From Shinisaurus crocodilurus (Eukaryota; Chordata; Lepidosauria; Squamata; Shinisauridae): a stretch of 64,000 nucleotides of DNA. Location of the stretch: contig CM037877.1 in NCBI GenBank assembly GCA_021292165.1, positions 26,920,197 through 26,984,196 of the forward strand. Direction: 5' to 3'. Below are positions 33,317-45,200 of this stretch, in pieces. Position 1 is the first letter of the stretch. Every line of letters begins with the position of its first letter. The position numbers and the translations under genes were made by a program. The notes below the pieces were generated by a model. It made no database searches, was not told where the DNA came from, and saw only the letters and a program-made list of their open reading frames with translations.

Positions 33317-34592
33317 CTTATAATAACAGTTAGTCTCTTACATGCACATTCAAGGATCCACCATAGTCATGAATATTTGGCAAAGAACAACAATGAAAGA
33401 GTTAAATTCATGTAAATATTCACAGCGCTATTTAAATAAACTCTCTCATCCTGCCTGCGCCAAACCACATGCCTTTTTATTCAACTCAAAATTTCTTGGA
33501 GGAGCATCAGATCTTACTTGCTGCTTTTAAATGATCCATTTACTTATAGAGCAATTGTTTGCACTTCTGTTATGTTGATTGTGTTGGCACTTTCATTGTG
33601 AACTCCAGTATTCAGATTCGCAGTTCAACCTTACAAATTCAAGCAAGCCTAAATTTTGGTCTACCGCAAGAGGGAAAAATAGGTTTAACACCAATAAATA
33701 CAGTATGAGACACAGGGCCACCCCTAATTAATGTTTACTCTTTAGTTACCTGCAAAGAGGAAAATGGGGGATATAATCCAGCTAAAACTAAACAATTTTA
33801 GCATTTAAATTTCATTGATTTCAACAGAAGAGAATTAATCCTCATGGTTGGCAATCCCAGAATTGTCACATGCTATGCAGAGACAAACAGGCATCCTCTG
33901 TGTATCTGCATAGGATTGACTGAATTAGGGCTGATTATTATTTGTGCCCTTTAGTATGTAAGAACTACCTACCTTCAAATGAGCTCAGCCTCTTGGTTTC
34001 TGCATTAGCCACTATTCTGGGCATGCCTCTTGATTGGAAGCAATCCCAGGACAGGAACTCATACAGAGCTGCAACACTCAGCCTCCTCTGAGAACTCTGT
34101 CTCTGCATCAAGAAGGAGTGAATGACCCAATCACATCCAAAACAGAGACAGCCCAAAATTTCCTATCACCAATGCAAAGCTAATTGAAAGGAGACAAAGC
34201 CAGGGACATTAATTAAAAGTTATTTTGGCCTTTGATTATGCAATTGATTGATTTCTTGCAGCACACACTTTGGAATGGATTTTCCCAGGAATATGTAGTA
34301 TTCCTTCTTGCAATGTAAAGTATTTTGGAGTGACTTGGTCTTGAATGGGCAGTAAAGACCTCTTAGCTTTACAAAATACCCGCTCCTTGCAGATGAAAAC
34401 GGCTAGAACTGGTTTGTAAATATGGATCAACACAGCTTCTGCAATTTTGGACTCTCCTTGTGCAGGGTGTGTGTGGGTGTGGCTATGAGTGCATGCACTT
34501 CAAAATGTACCACTACACCACTGGCAAAAAGGGCCATGTATTGCCCATGAGCTGCTATCCTCCACCCCCTTTTTTTCTTTTAACTTCTGTGT
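33317..34592. other. Unassigned intergenic DNA
   Basis: No gene, SINE or LINE recognised. Confidence 0.4.
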
Positions 34593-34600
34593 AGCTAGCG

Positions 34601-34736
34601 CAGGGCTCTCCTACCTTGGGTCCCCAGATGTTGCTGGACTACAGCTCCCAGAATCCCTTGCCATTAGCCATGCTGGCTGGGTATGCTGGGAGCTGTAGGC
34701 CAGCAACATCTGGGGACCCAAGGTAGGAGAGCCCTG
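34601..34736. mobile_element. hAT-type MITE with imperfect 8-bp duplication
   Basis: A hairpin with ends CAGGGCTCTCCTACCTTGGG and its complement. Flanks AGCTAGCG (34593-34600) and AGCTAGAA (34737-34744) agree at 6 of 8. Related to 49721 and 58150. Confidence 0.82.
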
Positions 34737-34948
34737 AGCTAGAACAATGATTCATTTCACAAAGTCCAACTACATGTTTGCGGTTGCACGAGCCATAAAA
34801 CAGATGGCATTAAGTTGCATTCCCCCACTCGTTATCTATGTACCGGTATGTCTTTACACTGTTGCTGCCATGATTTTCTCTTCAAGTCACTCAAGTCTCC
34901 TGCAAGAGTTCCTTTTAACTCCAGTTTCCTTCATTCTGCTCCCTTGGA

Positions 34949-35105
34949 TAGATTCATAGATTCATGGATCATAGAGTTGGAAGGGGATTACAAGGCCATC
35001 GAGTCCAACCCCCTGCTCAATGCAGGAAACTAGAGGAGGGGTCTTGCATCCAAGTAATAACAACCAGGCCTGACCCTGCTTAGCTTTCCATGCTCAGACA
35101 AGCTG
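34949..35105 (-). mobile_element. 5S rRNA-CR1 chimeric SINE, copy 2
   Basis: On the minus strand AGCTTGTCTGAGCATGGAAA, then GCTAAGCAGGGTC, GCCTGG, TACTTGGATG (5S promoter region), then the same CCTCCTCTAGTTTCCTGCAT junction and CR1 3' end with ATCTATGAATCTATGAATC. Confidence 0.82.
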
Positions 35106-35305
35106 AGCCAGCGTGAAGCATGTATTATTCACAGTGAGTGCTTGTTATACTGCTTCTACACAATCAGTAGCCGGTGCAAACCATTTTTGCATGAGAATCA
35201 CTCTTTACAAACCAGCTGCAATTCTACCTGTGTTTGTTACATTTGAGATAAGTATTATAAACTGTAGAAAGTTAGCTGATGGTGTTTTCTATATAAAGGA
35301 TACAT

Positions 35306-35335
35306 TTATTTATTTATTTATTTATTTATTTGAAA
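35306..35335 (-). other. (TTTA)n tract; possible ESM1 poly(A) signals
   Basis: The tract reads as overlapping AATAAA on the minus strand, 0.81-0.84 kb past the ESM1 stop. It is the first canonical hexamer cluster I see downstream; an ATTAAA also occurs near 35680. It may be only a microsatellite. Use as the cleavage signal is unproven. Confidence 0.3.
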
Positions 35336-35464
35336 AGCTTAACCGAAGTCTGAGGCTGCATTCCTGCACAATCCCTTGCTGGGATTTAAGTAGCCTAACT
35401 GTGGACAGGATTGCAGCTTTAGGCCACAATCTGATATCTTTTCAACTGGGTTAAGGCAGCTTAT

Positions 35465-35655
35465 ATCCACTTACCAGAGTAAGGTCCATTGAACATAGTA
35501 GCATTTACCTCCAAGTAAACATGCACAGTGTGTTTAGCTGTGTGTTGGATTGTTGCCATAGCAGCCTGCTATTGTGCATGCTTACACACAAGTAAATCCC
35601 ACTGAGTTAAATGGGACTTACTGCCAAGTAAATATGCATGGGACTGTAGTCTTCA
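35465..35655. repeat. AAGTAAGTCCC dispersed repeat, tandem fragments
   Basis: Repeated TTTACCTCCAAGTAAACATG and AAGTAAATCCCACTGAGTTA pieces. It lies in the putative ESM1 3' UTR. Confidence 0.55.
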
Positions 35656-36147
35656 TTTGCAAAGTTAAAAGAATAATTTAATTCCCTTATATTACACCCA
35701 TTGGTTCTGCATATTATTATAAATGCATTGCTGGAGTTAGCCGAGGATATCAGATATAAACTTTGTATTTCCTAACTCTAATCACTCTTATCATTTCCTC
35801 TTTTTAGGTGGATGAATATTTTATGTAGGACTTGCAGAATTGAGATGGCTAACTGTTTGCTTGAAAGTCTTGTATTCTTAAAAGTTCCAATAGTATTTTA
35901 CATTCAACAATTCATAACGCATTCAGTATTCAAAGGATTATCAAAACATGTTCCAAAAATCATGTACACTGTACACAGTCTCATACAGAAAGTTCACTCT
36001 TTTTCTGAAGGTACACAGACTGGATTTTTTTTTGCCCATTACCATTTCCTTTGCCGGAGATCTACTGTCTTTAAAGTGGGTTGTTGAACATTCATTATAA
36101 ATCTGAAGAAAGCATCCGTTTGAAAGTCCTATACATATAAGCTAGTA

Positions 36148-36248
36148 TCAGCGAGGATTTAGCCATTTCATTATTGGGGAGTGAATGGCTTTTTCTTTGA
36201 CAAAATCTTCTTTTACGGAATTACCATCACCGGATCCCATATAATTCT
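36148..36248 (-). CDS. ESM1: ESM1 coding exon 3 and stop codon
   Basis: The acceptor ctttcag/AG is followed by residues 154-186: ENYMGSGDGNSV, then an acidic/basic stretch and the C-terminal KWLNPR, then TGA at 36150-36148. Ser159-Gly160 matches the known glycosaminoglycan attachment serine. The exon lies immediately downstream (minus sense) of a 20-bp (CT)n tract that lengthens its polypyrimidine tract. Confidence 0.94.
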
Positions 36249-39200
36249 CTGAAAGTTTAAGAGAGAGAGAGAGAGAGAGATGTTCTTATTAAATGATTTC
36301 CCCCCATATTTGTATAACAGCCAACCTGGTGCCATCCAGATAGTTTGAACTTCAACGGCCATCAAACCAAACAAGCATGGCCAATGGTCAGGAATGCTGA
36401 GACAGCAAGCCAGATGGGCCTTTGGGCTCTGCTACATGGTGCTCCTCACTCAATCTTTTCCTGAAGAAATGGCTACCCTTCTGAACTGCGTCTGAGCCAA
36501 GGATCAGTACTGGAGCTTTTTTGTTTCGTTTTGTTTAAATGCTGGGACTCAGTCCTGGAGTGAGGTACATTGGTCATAGAACAGCCTTCCCCAGCCTGGT
36601 GCCCTCCAGATGTTTGGGACTTCAACTTTCATCAGCCCCCCATCCCAGCCAGCATGGCCAATGATCAGGAATGCTGGGAGTTGTAATCCAGTTGTAATCT
36701 GGAAGCCACCAGGTTGGGGAAGACTGGCCTATACATTATTTAAATACCATGGCCATGATCCACGGAACTCTAGTCCCACTATCCTCTCCTGGCCCATAAC
36801 TGGATGTGGGCTCTTTACGATGCACCTGGGCATTACCTGCTCCCAGAGGCCAATGTGTACCTACCATACGTAGATCTAACCAGTCTGCTCTTCAGCAAGG
36901 CCATACATGCAAGGTAATCCTACTCAGAGCATAAATAACCTGCATGTCCAACCCTAGCAGAGGTGCTGGGATGGCTGGATGTACATATGGCAGATACACA
37001 ATGTCTCCCTTATTGCAGGCAATGATGTGTGTTCCTGGGCACTTGCATACAGATGAAAGCTGGATAGAGGAAGAAAGGAAAAAGAGATTGACTGAGCCCT
37101 GTGGGGGATCCTGTTCTCCAAATGCAGCTGCATGCACAGGAGAATGGATCATGTCCCAGATTTGCAAGCACGCTTATATATCTGTTTTCCAAATAATTGC
37201 TATTTTGCTATTTGCTATTAGTTGAATGTTATTTCCACCAAATCCAATAGAAGTTAATGCATAACTAACTTGTCCTGTTGATTTCAGTAAGAATAAAGTC
37301 CAACTTACTTAGTCTGGATCCAACCTATAGTTGTAATAGATATAATTCGGTCTCTGTCAAAATCAGTAGATCAATTCAGAAACAACCGCTAGTTGGTCTT
37401 TTTCAATAGTCTAATCATTTAATTTGCAAAGTGGTTGTGTAGTGTGATGACTGATAATTATTGATTCCAGAGGGCTGATCATGTTGGTCTCTTCTGTGAC
37501 TAAAACAACAAAGAGTCCTGTGGCACCTTAAAGACCAACAAATTTATTCCGTCATCGTCATGAGGCTTTTATGAATTAAAGCCCACTTCATCAACATCAT
37601 TTCATGCATCCGATGAAATAGACTCTAGTCCATTAAACCGTGTGCCACAATAAATCTGTTAGCCGCAAGACTCTCTTGTCTTTAATGATGATTATCAGTC
37701 CTCAGGTGCTATATCTGGATGCTTCAGTGAAGAATTTAAATCATGTAAACAGGCACATAGGTGGTTCTTTGATTACAGTAACTATAATTACTCTTGCTAG
37801 TAAAGGAACAACACCATAGGTGACTACTGGTCTTCAGCACTCCTCTGTGTATACAGCAGGGATGTTGAAGAGTCCTTGGTCTCGAGTCACGAGTCGAGTC
37901 ACGAGTCTTTGGACCCGAGTCTCGAGTCCGAGTCTGAGTCCTTGGTCCAAAATGGTGACTCACGAGTCACGAGTCCTGAGTCACTCCCAAAACTGACTCC
38001 ACGAGTCCCTATTAAAATCAATGAGCTTTCCCCCCAACAAAATAAGGCTACTTCAGATGTGTGGCTTAAATAAATTCTAGGCACAAGTGTGCCTTTTTAT
38101 TTCAAAACTCTGCCACTGATTTTGGCAAGAACAGACCAGGCAGACAAATCCAAAATAACCAGGCAGGCAGAGGAGGCAGGGAACCCCAAACAGACAGGCA
38201 GAGGCAGCCAAACCCAAAATATCTGACCCTAACCCAAACCCCCCACAACAACACATCAATCAAAATAAATCTCAACACATCGTTGGGGCTGTGCTCCTGG
38301 TAGCTGTCCATAGTGGCCGAGCAGCGGCGCGCCTCGCTTCCATTCGCTCTTCACCGGTGATCGCGCTCCTTCTGGCACAGCCAGAAGACTCGTCAACAGC
38401 CCCAGGGATGTTGACGAGTCCTTGGTCTCGAGTCCCGAGTCGAGTCTCGAGTCCCATTAAAAATATTGGGACTCGAGTCCGAGTCGAGTCAGAGGGGGGA
38501 CTCAGTCCGACTCACGAGTCGAGTCCTCGAGTCCGAGTCCCCATCCCTGGTATACAGATCTAGTTTACAGCATGGTGTTACTAGTTCGAATGTCTGACTG
38601 CCATCTCCCAAAGCAGTTACTTTATTCCCAACTCAAGGATGGAAAGCAGAATATCGGTGGTCAATATAAGAGGTTTAAAGATGTTCATAAGGCTAATCTA
38701 AAAAAATGCAATATAAACATCGAAAACTGGGAAGCTCTGGCCCATGAATGATCTAAATGGAGGTTGGCCTCTCACAAAGGTTCCATGGACTTTGAAGAAG
38801 CCCGCGTGCAAGGCGAAAGGGAGAAATGTGCTAAGTGAAAAGCACGTCAAATGAATCCTTTACAGGGCCATCTTCCATCTGGTAACCTGTGTCCTCACTG
38901 TGGGAAGCTGTGTGGATCTAGAATTGGCCTCCACAGCCACTTACGGACCCATCGCTAGAGTCTACACAATTTTCTTTAGAATTTCCTCCTTTAAAATTTT
39001 TCTTTTGTAATTTTTTTACCCTGGAAGACAATGTTACTCTGTCACGAGTGATCGCCTGATGATGATGACTAGCTCAGTCAATAAAATATCTACTCAGATC
39101 AAATATCCTTCAAGTAAGACCCATGGCACAATCCATCAGAAAGTTACCCTGAGCAAATATAATAGCATTGTAATGCTCATGCGTCACTCCCATGCATTCA

Positions 39201-42200
39201 GTGCAGTGTGCACAGAATGTCCCAATGCATTGTGCATTTAGAAATTAACACTATCAGATTTACCTGTATGTGGAATTAATTTTCGCCTGTTGGGGGGCTT
39301 TGATGCAGCCAGTTGGAAAAATGAAAACTTTAAACACTTCCCAGTTATTCTGTCACATATGCCAGACTGGCAGTTGCATGTTCTTCGGCATTCTAATCCA
39401 TAGGTACCATATGGACACTCTACAAGACAACAAATGAAATAGCAATATATGTTATGAATGCAGTTCCAAGTACAGAAGTCTGATTATTCACATATAACTT
39501 ACTTAACTTAAGCTGCAATTCTATTTGCATGTACCTGGAAGTAAACCCCATTGAACACAGTGGGCCTTACCTCTGAGCAAACATGCATAGGATTGGATGG
39601 TTAATTAAAAGAAAAAAGAAAAATACAGGCAATCCTATCCATGTGGCGTAGTGGTATAGTGAGAGAGTTGGACTGGGACTCGGGAGATCCGGGTTCTAGT
39701 CCCCACTCGGCCATGAAACTCACTGGGTGACTTTGGGCCAGTCACTGACTCTCAACCTAACCTGCCTCACAGGGTTGTTGTGAGGATAAAATGGAGAGGA
39801 GGAGGAGGATTATGTAAGCCGCCTTGGGTTCCTTTCAGGAAAAAAGGTGGGGTATAAATATAATAAATAAATAAATGTCTACTCAGGTATTGGCCCCATT
39901 GGGTTCAGTGGGACTTATTCGCTGGTAAGTGAGTATAGGATTGTAACCTCAATGTCTGACGTCTTCCCAATAAAACAAATTGAAAGCCAATGATATTGGC
40001 ATCCATATGTATATTGTCATATATTTTCCATGGTTGCAAAGAAATTAAGAAACATTAATGCATGTTTAGACAGAAAAAAAATGTCCCACAACTCCCAGCA
40101 TTCCCCAGCCAGCATGGCTGCCTCAGGCATGCTGGGAATTGTAAGACTTCTTTCTTTGAAAAGATATTTCTAATCCTGCTGCTGTTTTAATCTCTATTCT
40201 TCTTCTTTTGGAATATTTTAAATATTTTGGCTGTTGCAATTTCATTTCCCACTCATGTTATAATGTTTGGTGGGTTTTGTTTTAAATTTTTAAGGATGTT
40301 TTTTATTGTTAAACTTATGATTTTTGTTGTTAGCTGCCTTGAGTGCTCAGGTGGGAGTATAAAGGTCTACATGTTTTAAAATTAAAATGAAATAAATATT
40401 TTCGTGTGTTCCCTTTCCCAGAAACTTACAGATAGCAGTCTTTTAAAATATAAAAGCAGGAGGAACCAAAAGTGTTGGCTAGGAATAAAAATTGCTGAGA
40501 TCCAGCATCCTCTTCATGATGAGGGGTGTAAAGATGAAGAATATCCAGGGTGCTTTATTTGTGCATAGTGATCTTTGTCAGATCAATTCAGTTAGGTACT
40601 GGACTTATTAGAGGTGAGCATAAAGGTCGGGGGGGGGGGATACACCAAGCTTGAAGCCAAAAGTATCTTTTCTTTGTTTTTAGATGACATGCACATGTGT
40701 CATTGCAGGCGTCACCTTAGAGGAGGGCATTATTCCCTCCTAGACTCAAAGAATCATGGACTTGGAAGGGATCTGAAAGGTCCTCTAGTCCAACCCCATG
40801 TTGCTGATGCGGGAAATCTACCACTACAGCATCCCTGACAGGGAAGGTGACCATCCAGCCTCTGCTTAAAAGCATCTAACGAAGGGGAGAATCAGTCTGT
40901 CCTGCCATCCGAACAGCTTGGACCATCAGGAAGTTCTTCCTAAGGTTTAGCTGAAATTCAGTGTGAGAGAAAAGGACAGTGCCTCTTTTAAGAAGGCACT
41001 GGCCATCTCTAATTTATTTTAAAGTGCTTGTGTTAAAACTGATAACTTGTTTAAAAGAATCTGCTGCCGGATTCATCAGGGACACCTTTTTAGTCAATAA
41101 AAAGGTTTTTTTAATCCATTAATCTAAGGGCGCAATCCTATGGCCACTAGACAGAGTCTAGGCGGCCATAGGAAAATTCAGAGTCCCAGCTCTCTGACCT
41201 CAGAAACGCGCTCCGAGCCGAGGTCGGTACTGGGACTCCAAATTCAGAGTGGCCTCTCGCTGCCTTCGCAGCTGGCACGGAAAGAACCACGATGGCTGCA
41301 GCTCTGAGGTCAGAAGATCGACTTCGGTGCCAGTGTGTGGTGGGCGTTCCAGGGGGTGGGGAGAGGAGGAGACAGGCTCCACCAGGATACGATGCATCCT
41401 GGCAGCGCCTTAGCCTGTCCTCCTCGCAAGCAGGGGCAAAAGACTTAGAGGGCCGAAATCAGCCCTCTAAGTCTTCTGCAGGGTGGGAGGAGAAGAGCAG
41501 AGGCAACCTTCTGCCCTCGATAGGATGCCAGTAATCCTCGGAGTTCAGAGAATTACTGGCAGCCACATTGGATCACGCTGCAACTCAATAATTTGTTAAA
41601 CTTTGGAGGCCTGTATGCAACATGACTTACAGCCCAACCCTGTGACATGTTGGGAGAGCTCAAAGCACTGGGTAAAGGGGTCCCCGTGAAAGCACTTTAC
41701 AGGGCCAGCCCTACCATTAGGCAAAGCGAGGGCGAGGCTATCAACACAGGCGGCTGATTTTAGGTGTCATGAAACGGCAACAACTGGTTAGTTGCTTAAT
41801 TCATTACTGTTGTATATTTCTGCTGCCAGGGAGAGGGAGAGACACTTGTGGGATTTTCTCCTTCAGGGCTAAACTACACATCGCATGCAACTGGTCCTCA
41901 CCATTTTGTTTACCTTAGTGTAAGCGTGCTGAGACCCAATCCACGCACAGGTAGGGGACTAAAAAAAAAAATCCTCCACCACCACGGGGACTAAAAGAAA
42001 AAGTAGTGGGGGGGGGGAACACTTTTGGTGACAGTGGAGGTTTTCTTCTTCTTTTTTCAGCCCCCATGAGGGGAGCGAATTTTGAGGGGAAAGGTGGTTT
42101 GGCAGGAAGTTTTAAAGCTCTCCTGGCCACACGTGGTGGAGCATTGCTGGCTGGGAGTTGTAAGCCTTTTTTCTGCCTAAACATGCGTAGGATTGCGCCT

Positions 42201-45200
42201 TAAATAAACAAAACGGTGAGGTTCAGCTGCATGCTATGTATTTAATGTAGCATGTAGTGTAGCCTTCATTTGCAAAAAATAACTTCGCCAGCCTTGAGTA
42301 CTATGCAGCTTGACTCGGGCACCATTTGCTCCTCCGCCTCTGGCAGCAAAATGTTTTGGGATGGTCGTGTTAAAGGCTTGTGCCCATCACCCAACAGATC
42401 ACAACTCCTGCAGCAGTGTTTGCTTCTCTGCAGTGTTTGCTTCTCTACACCTTGGACAGGTGGCTCTGGCAACAGCCTCTTCCCTGGCATTATCCTATGG
42501 TCCTTTGTGTTATTTCCACCTGTGCTTTTATTTTCCAAAGGCTTTTTAGGAATGCGAAATCGCAAGTCCAACAGAAGCGTACGGCTGTGTCCCATTTGCT
42601 AAGCAGGGTTGCAACATTTAAGCAGTAGGCTGAAGCTGAGTATTATGGGCACACTAGTTTGCTGTCCGAGGCTATTTGGTTCTGGGATGTGACCGAAATA
42701 GTAAATGAAAAAAACAAAGAGTAACGGTGGCATTTCCTTCTTACTGCAAATTCTGGCTTTTATTAAAATGCAAGTTATTTCACACTTTGCTCAATAGCTC
42801 AAAAAGGCACCTGTTTATTGATTATATTTGTATTCCACCCTTCTTTCAAGGAGCTCGAGACAGTCAGGTACATGGCAGAGGTCTCTGTGTGTCCCCCTCC
42901 TCCATTTTATCCTCACAACAACCCTCTGCGGTAGGATAGGGTGAGAGAAATAGTGAGTGGCCCAAGTTTACTCAGTGAGTTTCATAGCTGAGTAGAAACT
43001 GGAAACCAAATCACCGCAGCCATAGGCAGGCACTCTAACCACTACACCACACGTACAGAGTTTGCTAACATGGAAATTTACTAGGTTGCTGTCTAATTAA
43101 TCAACTATGGATGCAATCCTATGTATGTTTAGACAGAAAAAAGTCCTACAACTCCCAGCATGCCCCAACCAGCTATGCTGGCTGGGCATGCTGGGAGTTG
43201 GAGGCCATTTTTTTCTGTCTAAACATGCATAGGATTGCGGCTTTAAAAATTCAGCCCATTTGCAAGGTATCTGATGTTGCTTTTGATGCAGCAGTGCAAA
43301 AAAAATATATGTGTATGTGTTTCTGAAGTTCAAGCAAATTGTAAAGGACTGTTCACAGATGGGGCTTTAAAAGCCGATTTATATCAGTTTGTAATGCAAA
43401 TGTAAAACCTGCCTTGATCAAAATACCCATTTGAATTTTGAATGGCAGAAACCTCTCTTCCACTTACTATTCATTAGCAATGACCACACAATTGTGTAAA
43501 TCATGCCAGAGAGATGCAAAAGCAATTAAATCTTGCCTGTGAAACCACTCAGATGCCTTAATCCAGCTAGGAAGCCCTGTAGCTGCAGAGGCAGGCTTGT
43601 GTTGTATTATGTATCCTAGCTGGATGGGGACCTTCATAATTCCACAGCCCATTCTGGACCTGCTCACTGGTAGTTGTGTAAATAAACTATAATCTGACCA
43701 ATTACAGTATTTTTCCATGTATAAGACTATACTTTTTCCTAAAATTGTTAGACTAAAAATTGAGGGTCGTCTTATACATGGAAGTAAGCCGAGGAGAAAA
43801 CCACCCGGTTGCGAAACTGCCCAGTGGGGGGCGTCTTATACATGGGGGCGTCTTATAGACGGAAAAATACGGTAACTGTTTGGGAAGGAGGTGTGGAGAA
43901 CTGCATTTATACACACACATACACACACGCGCGCGCACACCTACCTCCCTGTCCCCTCCAAGACAGCTGATTAGCAGGATTGCAGCTCATTTTACAAGAC
44001 TGTTCATGTATACTGTTGGATAGCAACCAGCCTGCAATCCTATGCACACTAACTAGCAAGTAAACAAGTAGGACCTGCAACAAAATGTTGCAGTGTGGGA
44101 TGCTCCTCTTCAGGGTTCCAGCCACTCCATTCTAGCCACTCCACTTCCTCCCTCCCTGTTGTCACATGTCAACACTGCACGCACGCGCACGCACGCACGC
44201 ACGCACACAAACAGTTACTCAGCATTCTGTACCCAATGAGCTCTTTTTCCTAAATGGTTTTTGTTTGTTGTTTGCTTTTTACTTCTGCAATCTCTGGGGT
44301 TCCCTGAAGACTGCTGATGTGTCCCTTTTGTACATGGATGGTACCGTTTTGGCTCCCTACGGGTAGATTCCACTGGAAATAGTGGGACTTGCTCCCAAGT
44401 AAAAGTAATTAGGAATGGCATCTACGGTGTATAGGCAGTGCTTGATGATAATATAGGCAGTGCTTCTTTATACGCTAAGGAAAGCAAGCGTGTGAGGTGT
44501 GAACTCCTGTTCAAAATGATCCTAGGCATTTCAAAAAACATTAATAAATGCAGTGCTACTATGATGCCTCTGTAATAATGAGTGGAAGATGGAGAAATAC
44601 AAAATGCAACGCTGTCATATGCACATTTACTCAGAAGCAAATAACAGAATCATAGAGTTGGATAGGACCTTGGAAGACATCTAGAACAGCCTTCCCCAAC
44701 CTGGTGCGCTCCAGATGTGTTGGACTACAACCCCCATCATCAGGAGTTGTAGTCTAAGACATCTGGCGGGGCATCAGAATGGAGAAGGCTGGTTTAGAAC
44801 TAGTTGCTGAAGTGTCCATAGGACTGCAGCCTCAGACAGACGTTATGACCCAACACCTTCTACCAAGAGAGGCTGATCCCTCTTCAGTAAAGGTAGAGAT
44901 CCATCTGCTGCTATTTATGTGCAAGCTGGTTAGCCTGAACTCCAACTCAATTGGATCGTCAGGATCCCATGGATAATCATGCCTCTCTTGGTATCCAGTT
45001 CTGAAGAATCCAATCCTGTTTTCTTCTGCTGCCAGGAACAGTAAGGACACTCACAGTGTTGAATTTGAGGCACCTAAGGGCCTATGTACATGTCATGCAG
45101 AATAAGTTGGAAGTACTGTACCACTTTAGACTGCCGATGGGAGATTACCTTTTTGAATGCTTCTCTCACATACCCAAATAAATAAACAAATAAAGACCCT

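Noticed and set aside
37857..38549. CRISPR array or satellite from GAGTC repeats
   Set aside because: No repeat-spacer regularity; terminal inverted repeats and an 8-bp duplication show a transposon in a eukaryotic genome.
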